A stretch of DNA of 15,581 nucleotides from Ramicandelaber brevisporus (taxonomy: Eukaryota; Kickxellomycota; Ramicandelaberales; Ramicandelaberaceae), in assembly GCA_025201865.1 (NCBI GenBank), contig MU603042.1:8735-24315 (forward strand), written 5' to 3'. Within the stretch, counting starts at the first letter, position 1, and the number at the start of each line of letters is the position of its first letter. This document shows, in pieces, positions 1 to 9,203 of this stretch. Made by a program: the position numbers and the translations under genes. Below the pieces are notes generated by a model. The model was not told where the DNA came from. It saw only the letters and a list, made by a program, of their open reading frames with translations, and searched no databases.

Positions 1-36
1 CAGCAACAGCAACAACAGCAGCAACAGCAGCAGCAG
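1..36 (+). repeat. Polyglutamine-coding CAR run at left edge
   Basis: Twelve consecutive CAA/CAG codons in the UPF3 frame run in from the window edge, so the tract may be longer. Mixed CAA and CAG codons show that the glutamines, not a pure trinucleotide, are what is repeated. Confidence 0.85.
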
Positions 37-1848
37 TCATATAGCCAGAATCAACAGGCACAGCCAAAGAGACAAAGACAGCGCTCCCGCAAGACTTCGA
101 CTGAAGGCGGCTCGTCATCTGGACCAGGAATGCAGAGTCAGCCAGCATCCAGACAGTCATCACGCACTCCAAGCCGAATTTCGACTGCAGCTACTGGAAC
201 GCATCGCACGACGACTAAGGAGATGATGCTAACTCATGATGAGCTGCTTGACCTCCTGCCTGATCATGAACCAGTGCCAGCCGCCCAGTCTACATATGCC
301 GCTGATATTGGCGAGGATGATTTGTTCGATTTAGTGCCGGATGATGCTCTTGGCCGTGCCACTAGTGCTGCTAAGACAAAGCCCGCGGAAGAGAAGAGCA
401 GCGTAATGTCAAAGCAGCGTGTTGTGATCCGTATGATCCCGCCAGAGATTCCAGAGCGTGTCTTCTGGCAGACAATGCAGCCATACGTTCCATTCCGCGT
501 TGTGTTCGATCACATCTATCATGTTGACACTGGAGAAAGCGATGAGATCCCAACGCCAGATGATCGCACTCTTGAAGAAGCCGCTGAGTTTGCGTATCGC
601 TGCCGCTTTGATCGAGGTGTGATTACCGAGTCGGATGCAGCGCCTGATACAACGTCATGTGCGTACATTCTGTTTCCAGAAGTCGAGCAGCTTCTCATGT
701 TCCATCGCCAAGCTGATTTTATGGATTTGACTTCACTGGCCACAGAGTGCGTTGAGGCTGCGGCAGCTGCTGCGGCAGAGGAAGGTGGTGTCTATGCTAA
801 ATCAAAGTCAAACCCGCAGCAGCAGCGGCTGAGTCGTCGTGGCGGCGGAGGAGGCAATGTTGGTGGCGTGATTGTTGTAGAGTATGCACCGTGGCAGGAT
901 GTTGGTGAACTGAGCACATTTGATGACCCGCTCGAGGGAACTCTTGATGAAGACGATGACTACAAGGAGTTCATGGAGGAGTATCTGAATCCACCAAAGA
1001 TTGTCAGGTCGGTTGAGTCGCAGAATGATGCTCCAGCTGCTGCCAAATCATTTGCCGAGGTAGCTGCTGGCGTGGATATAACAAAGACTACTGCGATTGT
1101 TGATTTCCTGCGTCGCGCTAACTTAGCTCGCAAGAGTCTTCAAGCCCAGATGGAGGCTGAGCGCCGTGCTGCCGCTGCTGAACGCAATCGACTGGAGCGT
1201 CAGCGTGCTCAGGCTGAGAATGCAGCGAGGAAGAAACAGAACCTTCAGATTCAGCAAAAGCAGCAGACTCAGGCTGCTACCCGCAAAGCTGCTGCTCAGG
1301 CTGCCCATGCCGCCCAAGCTTCGAAACGTCAATCGAATGCCCCTGGAATTAGTGGTGGTAGCGGCGGCGTTGGTGGTGGCAGTGGCGTTGGTGGTGGAGG
1401 TGGCATTGGCCAGAGAACCAAAGGAACACCAGCCAAGCAGCCAGTTATGCCAGTTGCCATTCTCAAGCGTGATCAACAACAAACCGCGTCAACCACCGCA
1501 TCAACCACCTCGTCAGCCACGCCGTCAACCACTTCGTCTGCTGCCGCAGCCACTGTCAAACCGCATCAGCCTCCAGCTCCTAAGCTGGCTACTGGCGACC
1601 ACAGCGACAGTGAGGAGGGCGATGCTCATGGTGGTGATGGTGGTGATGCCGGCGGCGGTGGTGGTGCTAGTGGTGGTGCTAGTGGTGGTGCTAGTCGCAG
1701 TGAGAAGGCTCGTGAGGCCAAGCGCGAACGTGACCGTCGTCGTCGCCAGCGCCAGCGAGAAACTGCCAAGATTGAGAATCAAAAGAAGCGCGAAGAGCAG
1801 CAGCAACAGCAACAGCAACAGCAGCAACAAGCGAGCAGCGCTACTTGA
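1..1848 (+). CDS. UPF3: UPF3 homologue (nonsense-mediated mRNA decay factor), 5' end cut by window edge
   Basis: The frame is open from base 1 to the TGA at 1846-1848 (615 codons visible), so the ATG at 130 is probably an internal Met, not the start. A Smg4/UPF3 domain begins near codon 140 with VVIRMIPPEIPERVF, matching the family's KVVIRRLPP-type opening. It continues with VEYAPWQDV (codons 293-301), an acidic GTLDEDDDYKEFMEEY stretch, and TTAIVDFLRRA, which matches the family's TPLL-FL segment. UPF3 bridges UPF2 and the exon junction complex and activates UPF1. A low-complexity insert (Ala run, QQQ, Gly run; about nt 750-870) splits the domain. A basic, coiled-coil-like arm follows (nt 1123-1335), then Ser/Thr- and Gly-rich linker, an RERDRRRRQRQRE basic patch and a final polyQ run. 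I see no exon-junction-binding motif like that at the human UPF3B C terminus. The family call is confident; the true start is unknown. Confidence 0.9.
   Translation, partial: QQQQQQQQQQQQSYSQNQQAQPKRQRQRSRKTSTEGGSSSGPGMQSQPASRQSSRTPSRISTAATGTHRTTTKEMMLTHDELLDLLPDHEPVPAAQSTYAADIGEDDLFDLVPDDALGRATSAAKTKPAEEKSSVMSKQRVVIRMIPPEIPERVFWQTMQPYVPFRVVFDHIYHVDTGESDEIPTPDDRTLEEAAEFAYRCRFDRGVITESDAAPDTTSCAYILFPEVEQLLMFHRQADFMDLTSLATECVEAAAAAAAEEGGVYAKSKSNPQQQRLSRRGGGGGNVGGVIVVEYAPWQDVGELSTFDDPLEGTLDEDDDYKEFMEEYLNPPKIVRSVESQNDAPAAAKSFAEVAAGVDITKTTAIVDFLRRANLARKSLQAQMEAERRAAAAERNRLERQRAQAENAARKKQNLQIQQKQQTQAATRKAAAQAAHAAQASKRQSNAPGISGGSGGVGGGSGVGGGGGIGQRTKGTPAKQPVMPVAILKRDQQQTASTTASTTSSATPSTTSSAAAATVKPHQPPAPKLATGDHSDSEEGDAHGGDGGDAGGGGGASGGASGGASRSEKAREAKRERDRRRRQRQRETAKIENQKKREEQQQQQQQQQQQASSAT
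1660..1695 (+). repeat. Three 12-bp tandem copies coding Gly-Gly-Ala-Ser
   Basis: GGTGGTGCTAGT is repeated three times without change inside the UPF3 frame and encodes a flexible Gly/Ala/Ser linker. Identical copies suggest recent slippage, so the copy number is likely to vary between strains. Confidence 0.85.
1798..1830 (+). repeat. C-terminal polyglutamine run of UPF3 homologue
   Basis: Eleven CAG/CAA codons lie just before the last five residues of the UPF3 homologue and the TGA stop. They follow a strongly basic Arg/Lys segment. Confidence 0.85.
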
Positions 1849-2529
1849 TTCTGTCTAGTTCTCATCAATATTGCATCTTGCCTACCAATTGAGACTTTTT
1901 TGTTGGACCTCCATGCCAATGGTCAGTATATTGATCATCTGGTAGACGCTGTGGCCACGATGGACGGATGAATGCTCGATTGAATTAACCCCACGAGAAG
2001 AGAATGCTGAGGTCGTAGTAGCTGTCCCCCTGCCTCTGGTATTGTGGCGCTAATCTCGGTCACCTCTCTCTCTCTCTTTCTCTCTCACTCTGTTAAATTA
2101 GCTCATACTCCCACCCCATCAAAATGTCTCTAAATACCTTTTGTTTCCATACCATTGCTATTCATCAGATTAGTATGACCTGACCATACAATTTCGAATG
2201 TGATTGCCTTTTCATGGGAACGGCACAGTGTAATCTAACTGACTCACGCACTGTTCGTGAGTACAGCTGCACCAGTGGCTGATGGCATCCGTGTTGTTCA
2301 GGGGGAAGTAATATTGTCGGTACCAGCCGATTGTTTCTATGCTGACAAAGGGTGCTCAATCAACGAGACCAATCCAATATACCCCCTACCACAGTACTGT
2401 GACAATTTATGACCCTCAAATGTGTGTGTGTTTGTGTGTGTATGTGTATATGTGTGTATGCGTTGTGTGTATGTGTGCGTGTGTGTGTGTGAGTAGGCTC
2501 GGCGAGTAGTTTCTCCTTCTTTTCTCTGG
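1849..2529 (+). other. 3' flank of UPF3 gene; no gene seen
   Basis: This stretch has mixed base composition and no convincing coding frame. It should hold the UPF3 3' UTR. No AATAAA lies close to the stop; the first one on the + strand that I see is at 2584-2589, about 735 bases downstream, so polyadenylation may use a variant signal. A CT-rich run (2063-2090) and a GT microsatellite (2421-2492) lie inside. Confidence 0.5.
2421..2492 (+). repeat. (TG)n microsatellite, interrupted
   Basis: About 72 bases are almost purely alternating TG with TT, TATA and GC interruptions. Alternating purine-pyrimidine sequence of this kind can adopt Z-DNA. It lies between UPF3 and the pyrimidine-rich region. 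Confidence 0.85.
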
Positions 2530-3444
2530 ATGGAAGAAATCAACTGGCGAGGACAATGGAGCAGCCAATATCAAGTGAGAAAAAATAAAACAAATCCTCC
2601 GGCTCAAGTCTCCGAGCTTGGGTCAAGAGAATCCAACAGGCACATACTCCAGAGCTCTATTGTCAACCCTTCCGCAAGTTTCTACCGTCTGCTTGACCTT
2701 TGCTCGATCCATCCATCCTACCAAAAAAAGCACGTGCTTATTATCCCTTTTGTTTTCTTTCTTTCCTTCCTTCTTTCTTTCCTCGACAAGCATTTCTCTG
2801 TACAATCGGTGCCAGAGTCGCAGCCGTGATCCGAATAAGCCGAGCTGTGTTTGATCCGACAGCGCGAGTACAGCAACAGTCAGCTCGGTACGTACTGCTA
2901 TCTATACTTTCCCCCATTGGCTGTCTCCACAATTCAAATCTACCCTTCTCGGCTCCACCGTATCAGCGGTTTGTGTCCAGTTACTTTGCTTTCCTTTACT
3001 TTGTTTTTGTTTTTGTTTTTGTTTCTTTCGGTAGGCAATACCTGCTCAATGTTGTTGTTTTTTTTTCGTCCTCTACCTATCTCGCCTCTCATTCAGCAAT
3101 ACGTATTTTGCAGTAGTCGCCATTGCGGCGTAATCAGTGCGAAATGTCTTCCTTTCGTAATTGGTTTGTATGTAGCAATTTTACCGGGCTATTGGTTCAT
3201 TTCGGGCCAATCCGAATCTTTCACAGTTTATTTTTTTCTTTGCGGATGTGATTAGGGCTAATTGCTCGAATCGGGTTTCGAGAGCTTTGGACACAAAATC
3301 TCCGGTCCGGAAAGCCAGCGAGAGACAGCCATTGAAAGGGAAACCCCTACCTCTTCACCTCTCTCTCTGTATCCCTCTCTCTCTCCCACGCTCATGCTCT
3401 CTCCGCAACGCAACGCAACACACAGCGCAGCACACAGCTGACCG

Positions 3445-3518
3445 GCTTGTCTGTCTGGTTGGCTGTCTGGTTGGCTGTCTGGCTGGCTGACTGGCTGGCT
3501 GGTTAGCTGGTTAGCTGG
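3445..3518 (+). repeat. GGCTGTCTGGTT-type minisatellite
   Basis: Tandem copies of a roughly 12-bp unit (TGGTTGGCTGTC) grade into shorter GGCTGGCTGACT and GGTTAGCT units. It is G-rich on the + strand, opposite to the surrounding pyrimidine bias. Confidence 0.75.
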
Positions 3519-3853
3519 TGTTTTTTCGATTGCTGCCCTTTATTTCATGTTCTGTCTCGTGAACAACCCCACAACCGCATCGTGCCACCACCACCACTAC
3601 TACCTCCTTCTCCTTCAGATTTCTCTGTTTTTTTTTCCTTCTTTCTTTTCTTTCTTCATTGCATTTCAAACCTTCCCTCTTGCCTCCGCTCACATTCTCA
3701 CGCTCTGCGCTCTGACCCTCAGCCGAGCACTTGCCTTCCATTCATCAATTACTGCAGCTACTCCATCATAATATTTGCCATAATTGTATGTATTGTGTAT
3801 TCCGCCAGCTTGGGCTTATTGTGTATTGTGCATGTCTCTTCTTCTTTTTTCAC

Positions 3854-3885
3854 TTGATGATTTGATGATTTGATTATTTGATGAG
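3854..3885 (+). repeat. Four tandem 8-bp TTGATGAT units
   Basis: Two perfect and two near-perfect copies (TTGATGAT, TTGATGAT, TTGATTAT, TTGATGAG) lie in tandem. They account for part of the local ATG cluster. Confidence 0.8.
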
Positions 3886-4184
3886 ATGTACTGAGAATGA
3901 TGACGCTTGACTGACATATATCGCTTTCCACTTTGATACCACTATTGCCTATTCTTTTATATTGATTCCTTTCCGCCCTCCCCCTGTTATTGACACTCCA
4001 ATCATTGTTACACAACGTGTGCCGGCAAACTCTTGTGCATCCACATCACTGTTAACACCCTTGATAATGATAATAAAAAAAGTTGCGCCACATTGCTTGT
4101 GTACACTCAATCCCCCCTTCGGCTCTTTCGGACACTGTTACACCACGCCCACCGCCATTTGCTATTTGCAACCCACGCGCATCA

Positions 4185-4260
4185 CACATACACTCACTCA
4201 CTCATTCATACACGCATTCATTCATTCATTCATTCATACATTCATTCATACATTCGTATG
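4185..4260 (+). repeat. (CATT)n / (CACT)n microsatellite
   Basis: Interrupted CACT and CATT tetranucleotides run to the GTATGT at 4256-4261. The longest clean stretch is about five CATT units near 4216-4236. Confidence 0.8.
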
Positions 4261-4552
4261 TACATACCTCCTCTCACACGCGAATAAAACAATAAAACAA
4301 GCCACCGTTTTTGGACAGTGACCTTCGTTTATCTCCTTTCGCACCATCAACACGGATTTTGTTCTCTCTTTATTATTCATTTCGACTGTTTGCTTTCTTC
4401 TCTTTTCTCTTGATAACGACTCCATTTCTTTCCTTCCTCTCCTCACCCATTGTTCATATTCTTCATCTCCCTTCGGAGGAAGATACACCCAATCCTTGAG
4501 TACCGAATCGATCCATCCCTCCATCTTTTGATCGGACTTCTACTCCTTCTCG

Positions 4553-4581
4553 GCACACACACACACGCGCACACACGCACA
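4553..4581 (+). repeat. (CA)n microsatellite
   Basis: Alternating CA with two CG interruptions inside the pyrimidine-rich leader region. Confidence 0.8.
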
Positions 4582-4835
4582 TTTTACTCGCTGGGTTCTT
4601 ACCTGATTTTTTTTGACATTACACACTGCCGCTTTGCTGCTCTTTCACTTTGTACGCTGATTGGTTTCTCGTGCCTTTGGGTCTGCGAAACGCACAGGGA
4701 ACTTCTTTTTTTTTTGCTCCTTTTGACATTGTTGTTGCTTTTGTTGCTTTTGTTGTTGTCGCTGTTGTCATTGTCGCTGCTGCTTTCGTTTGCTAATCCC
4801 AGCGTCATCGTACCACCCTTATTTACCCTCCCCCC

Positions 4836-4866
4836 GCACACATACACGTACACACACACACACGTG
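4836..4866 (+). repeat. (CA)n microsatellite
   Basis: CA dinucleotides with TA and CGTA interruptions, ending in CACGTGTACC. Confidence 0.8.
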
Positions 4867-5062
4867 TACCTCCAACCATCTCTCGTCTCGTTTCAATTGT
4901 ACCCTGCTGCTGTTTTTTTTTTGCTTCACTGTTGCCACACACTGTTTGCCACATCACATCAGCACATCAGCTACTCTGTCGGTGCAAATTGTTGCCACTG
5001 GTTCTTCTTCTCTACAATCTGTTTTTTTTGTTATTGCTGTTGCTGTTGCTGAGGATCGGTGC

Positions 5063-5116
5063 ATCACATACACACACATACGCATACGCATACACTCACT
5101 CACATACACGTACATT
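5063..5116 (+). repeat. CACATA/CGCATA-type microsatellite
   Basis: Short CA, CATACA and GCATAC units in tandem, with a CACT pair in the middle. Confidence 0.75.
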
Positions 5117-5610
5117 CAAGTTCATAATTGAGCTCCTCTTCCCCCTCTCCTTCTCCCCATCATATCATCCACACGCCGCTTTCCACTCTACTTTTCCCTG
5201 CTCCTTCAATCTCTTTGCATTCGATTGTTGCTGTGGTTTTATTTATTGACTATCGGCTCACCAACCCTTTGTGCTGGTCTAATTGTCATCATCACGACTA
5301 TTGGTCGCATTCCCTGTCCCAGTCATCCTTTCTTTGAAACGCACATAACATTCGACACTGTTTGCTCTCTTATTGTTTCCTCTGCAGCCTCACACTTTGT
5401 GCTCTCCACTTCAATCTTTATATTCTTTTTTTTGGTTACCGTCATTGTTGCCGTTAGTATTGTCACTGCTATTACTGCTGCTATCGTCATTGCTTCTGTT
5501 GTTCTTGTTGTTGTTGCTGCTGTCCTTCTTCAACTTGAACTTTGAATCGTGGCTTGTTTCTTATTGAGTTCCGACTATAACCATCCTATCGGCTTCATTT
5601 CGGGACAATA

Positions 5611-5661
5611 CTTTTTGTTTTTGTTTTTTGTTTTTGTTTTTGTTTTTTGTTTTTTGTTTTG
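5611..5661 (+). repeat. (TTTTTG)n repeat
   Basis: Runs of five or six T separated by single G over about 50 bases. Similar shorter runs occur at about 3000-3028 and 6681-6711. Confidence 0.85.
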
Positions 5662-5734
5662 CACCACTGCTCTATCCACGCACTCGCTGCTACACTCGTC
5701 ATCCTTTTATTTCTTACTACACCCGCACGGTGAC

Positions 5735-5789
5735 TCCATCCTTCATCCATTCATCTACCTACCCATCCATTCATCCATCCATCCGTCCA
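5735..5789 (+). repeat. (CATC)n repeat
   Basis: Imperfect CATC and CATT tetranucleotides, densest at 5761-5785. The strand is full of CAT and has no ATG. Confidence 0.8.
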
Positions 5790-6002
5790 ACAGTAGACAG
5801 TCAAGCTCCAGCAAAATTGGCGGAGAAATTGTGATTTGAACGCCGATCCTCCGCACCTTTCTCCTCCTCCACATCAAGTCATATTTTGTGTGAGTTTTTT
5901 TTTTCTGTTTCATTTCGCCCTGCCACCCACGTACCTTGTTCTGTCTGTGCATTATCGCCCCATCTTTTTGCGGGGTTAGAACAGAGCACATTCGGATCTG
6001 GC

Positions 6003-6026
6003 TCTCTGACTCTCTGACTCTCTGAC
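6003..6026 (+). repeat. Three perfect 8-bp TCTCTGAC copies
   Basis: TCTCTGAC occurs three times in tandem without change, followed by a looser TCTGCGTT pair. Confidence 0.9.
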
Positions 6027-6196
6027 TTTGTGTCTGCGTTTCTGCGTTTCTGTGATTTTGTGCGAGTGTACACATATCGGCGAAAACGTCAGCGGCTACA
6101 CATTTTCTTCCTTTCTCTCTCTCTTTTTTACTTTTTTTTTTTCCCTGGCCGTTGCCTGTGCGAGTTCCGTCCGAACCAGTCCATCCCTTTATTTGC

Positions 6197-6226
6197 TAGC
6201 CAGCCATCCAGCCAGCCAGCCATCTA
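6197..6226 (+). repeat. (CCAG)n / CCAT short repeat
   Basis: CCAG tetranucleotides interrupted by CCAT, about seven units. Confidence 0.75.
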
Positions 6227-6427
6227 TCATCCTTCCACTCGCCTTTGACTTGTTCATATTTGTGCACGCCATCAAGCCAACCTCATTTTGTTGTTGTTGT
6301 TTTTGCTGTTGTTGTTTTTATTATTGCGTCCTCTACCACCGCCTGTCAGTTCACTGAGCCGGCCATTACCGCTTTCCCCTTATCATCACGGCTCTAAAAC
6401 ACGCACAAACACCGCACCAAGCACTGT

Positions 6428-6451
6428 ATGCTTGTGCTCCGACTCACGTAA
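6428..6451 (+). CDS. Seven-codon upstream ORF (hypothetical)
   Basis: This is the only ATG on the + strand between 4261 and 6807. It opens ATG CTT GTG CTC CGA CTC ACG and stops at TAA, giving MLVLRLT. It ends 356 bases before the main start, so reinitiation would be possible. It could repress the downstream gene if the leader is transcribed. The ATG also sits inside GTATGC, which resembles a fungal 5' splice site, so it may instead mark an intron boundary. Translation is unproven. Confidence 0.25.
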   Translation: MLVLRLT

Positions 6452-6465
6452 TTGCCGTGCTTCTC

Positions 6466-6505
6466 TCATTCACTCACTCACTCACTCACTCTCTCGCTCT
6501 CTCAC
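6466..6505 (+). repeat. (CACT)n / CTCT repeat
   Basis: Five or so CACT units followed by CTCT and CGCT units, all on the pyrimidine-rich strand. Confidence 0.75.
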
Positions 6506-6807
6506 TTACTCTCATTGCCCCCTTCTCTCGCTGATTCTATCTCTTGCACGTCTTTTCCTGTTCCCCTCCACTCATCCACACTCAATATACTGTTCTGACA
6601 TTCCATCGCCTTGTTTCTCTCTTCTTTACGCGTACGTGGAGAGTCGGGTTCTGTCTGTAGTACACTGTCCTACCCTTGCCCTTGTTTTTGTTGTTTTTGT
6701 TTTTGTTTGCTTCTCTATCCTCTCTCTCCTTCTCTCGTGCACTCTATTCATCAATTTTGCTCTATTAGCCCGTTCCTCCCCCTCTCTCCCCCTCTCACAC
6801 GTTCATA

Positions 6808-9171
6808 ATGCAGGAACGACCGTTTGGTCGTCGACAGGACACGGCGCCACCTTGGTCCCAGCCGCAGCAGCCCAATCAAGCACAAGCACAAGACAGCGGT
6901 TCCTTTATTCAGATGCATAATCACCAGCAATATCAACACACCCATCATAATCAGCAACAGCAACAGCAGCAACAACAGCAGCAACAGCAACAACAACAAC
7001 AGCAACCGCGTATTGTATCCCAGGCCGACTCACCGAACACAGCCGTCGCAGTTGTCAATAGCGCGACAGCTGCTCCGACGTGGGAGCACAGTAGTATGCA
7101 ATCACACAGCGCTAGCCTGATTGGTTCATCCCCAGCAGCCGGGGTCCTCCCACAGATTCCACCGCGTACACAATTTGGTCACACTGCTGTCCCTGTCCCT
7201 GTCCCTGCTTCTGCTTCTGCTGGTGTCACCGCCTCGTCTTCTTCCGCTGCGGTTGTTGGCGGATACAGCGGTAATAACAGCAGCGTTGCACTTGCTCTAC
7301 ATGGGACTGCCTCCGCTCGTAACGGTGCTATTTTGGGAGATCCTGCATCTAATTTTGAACGCGGGTTTGGCTCGGCACACCATCCCGCATCCACATCTGC
7401 TGCTGCCGCATCGTCCTCATTTCCCACAGCCGTCTCTGCTTCCTCTGGTGCCGGCATCGGCATCGGCATCGCGACTAACGCTGTTGGCGATTCAGCTTCT
7501 ATTTTTGTACCGTCCCATAGCGCTGCTACTGCCGGCGAAGGTTCTGATGACCATAGTGCTGGTATCCAGCCGATGATGAGACCAGCAGCATTTATACACC
7601 AGCATCCTCAGCATGCTCAATCCCATCAACAAAATCAACAATATCAACATGCTCAATCTCATCAACAACGTCAACCAGATATTGTACCAATTAGTCATCG
7701 TCCATTCGACCCAGCGTCTCAGCACAATCAACATCCAACTGCTCACTCAATGTCGCCCACCTCTGTTGTCACCCCATCTCAATTTGCATTTGGGAATACT
7801 GCCCAACCACATGGCTATCAGTATCAGACTCAGCATCAGACGGGATCTCCGACTACTCACTATCAACAGCAGCAGCAGCAGCAGCAAAATCAACCGCAGA
7901 ACCAACAAAGCACAGAGTCGCCTCCTATTTCTTTGTCTCCAGGCACTCCACCATCACACCCACCAGTTATGGCAGGTCAAGGTCAGTGGCAGCAATATCC
8001 TCAACACCAACAAGGTGTTTTCACTTCATCACCTTCCTACCCAGTGCACCAGCATTCGTATCAGTACCAACAACAGCAACAACAGCAACAACAGCAGCAA
8101 CAGCAGCAACAGCAGCAACAGCAACTCTACGCACAACAGCCACAGCCACTTCGTCGGTTTGAAGGCGCTAGTAGCTATGGTAGCGCCAGCGGTGGCTTCA
8201 ATACTCCTCACGCTTCGCTTGTTGAGCATCGTCGCCATTCTTTGGCTACCAGTACAACCGCAGCTGCTCAGCTTCAGTATTTTGCTGCATCTGCTCAGTA
8301 TTCTATGGATCCCCAGCAGCACCAGCAATATCAACACCAACAGTATCAGCAGTATGCTCAAAATCAGCAGCAGCAGCAGCAGCAGCAGCAGCATCCAATC
8401 CATTCAGCTCAGTTTGGTACCATCCATCAGCAACAGCATCAACAGCCGCAACAACAACAGCAATATCAGCCAGGTGGAAATCGTCGTGGTTCTTTGCCTA
8501 TGCCGCACCAGCATCAACATCAGTATCTGCAACAGTCTCGTCCACTCTCGCCATTGTCATCATCCGTGCCATTCCAAGCACCACTGGCTACCGTCGCTAC
8601 TGCTGCCTCTGCTGCTTCTCCCCTCGCCGCTGGTTCTAATCGGCTTCCACGAACTGATCGTCGCACCATACGCAAGACTGCATCTCATCGTGCTCTGGAT
8701 ACTCTTGGTTACCCCGACTCTTCTCCGCTCACTCCTGGACCTGGCGTCATGGATCAGTACTCTGCGACAGCCGTGTCAACTGTTGCGATACCCGCCACAG
8801 CCACAACATCTTCATCTACAGACCGACGTCGTTTTACTGAGCGCTGGCTTGAGGAATACATCTGGCTCGAATACAATGAAGATCAAAATCGCATGTTTTG
8901 CAAATGGTGTCGCTCGGCTGGTCATGGCACGCCTTTTGCCAAGAGCGGTAGTCGGAACTTTAAGACGAGTGCATTGAATGACCATCAGCTGAGCAATGAA
9001 CATCGGAAGAGTGATGATATGATTAAGCAGCAGCAACATCAGAAACAGCAACCGCAACAGCAACAGCAACAACAGCAATCAACTACGTCAGCATCAGAGG
9101 GAACTCCTCAGTCCCAGCAATTCATTCAGCTAGCTTCTCACGCAGTTGCTGCCGCGCAACCACAGCAGTCT

Positions 9172-9203
<32 letters not shown>

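Larger units (their letters stand above)
2530..4260. other. Long gene-free, pyrimidine-biased spacer
   Basis: No protein gene is supported here. Stop-free stretches on the + strand translate into Ser/Leu/Phe/Pro-rich strings, as expected of C+T-rich DNA in which the purine-containing stop codons are rare. + strand ATGs still occur at a moderate rate (3048, 3142, 3169, 3245, 3393, 3547 and a cluster at 3788-3902), unlike the interval that follows. The stretch contains TTTC/CCTT runs (about 2753-2781), TTTTTG runs (about 3000-3028) and several tandem repeats listed separately. It may include the upstream promoter of the Q-rich gene at 6808. Confidence 0.55.
4261..6807 (+). promoter_or_regulatory. 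Probable very long, ATG-depleted 5' leader of the Q-rich gene
   Basis: Reading each line by eye, I find one ATG on the + strand (6428) in 2547 bases, although CAT, its reverse complement, is common (four in 5701-5760, five in 5761-5820). The strand is pyrimidine-rich: only 14 purines in 5161-5220 and 16 in 5641-5700. The bias runs up to the ATG at 6808. Strand-specific loss of ATG is what scanning ribosomes would impose on a transcribed leader, so I infer a 5' UTR, possibly with introns. An A-rich GAATAAAACAATAAAAC at about 4282-4298 could be a TATA-like element near its start, but this is weak. No protein gene is seen here. Confidence 0.5.

Noticed and set aside
1166-1858. A 230-codon frame overlapping UPF3
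   Set aside because: Leu/Val/Arg-rich shadow of the Ala/Gln/Gly-coding frame; the UPF3 motifs are all in frame 1.
2242-2262. Perfect 7-bp inverted repeat with a 7-base loop in the UPF3 3' flank
   Set aside because: Several stems of this size are expected by chance in 15 kb, and no T run or conserved structure accompanies it.
3265-3282. Short palindrome CTCGAA...TTCGAG, resembling a tRNA T arm
   Set aside because: No acceptor, D or anticodon arms can be placed around it on either strand.
4282-4298. Poly(A) signals (two AATAAA) for a gene ending near 4300
   Set aside because: No coding region precedes them on the + strand; they may equally be an A-rich promoter element.
4450-5052. A 200-codon + strand frame in the spacer, rich in Leu, Phe, Ser and Cys, looking like membrane segments
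   Set aside because: It comes from TTG, CTT and CAC microsatellites on a pyrimidine-rich strand; it has no ATG of its own and no family signature.
6751-7005. Minus-strand polyleucine ORF
   Set aside because: Antisense reading of the CAG/CAA tract. The same explanation holds for the polyleucine minus-strand frames at 1525-1830 and 8029-8403.
7613-8977. A 454-codon open frame in frame 2 overlapping the Q-rich gene
   Set aside because: It is the shifted reading of CAR and related codons, which cannot produce stops. It has no domain, while the overlapping frame carries the zinc finger.
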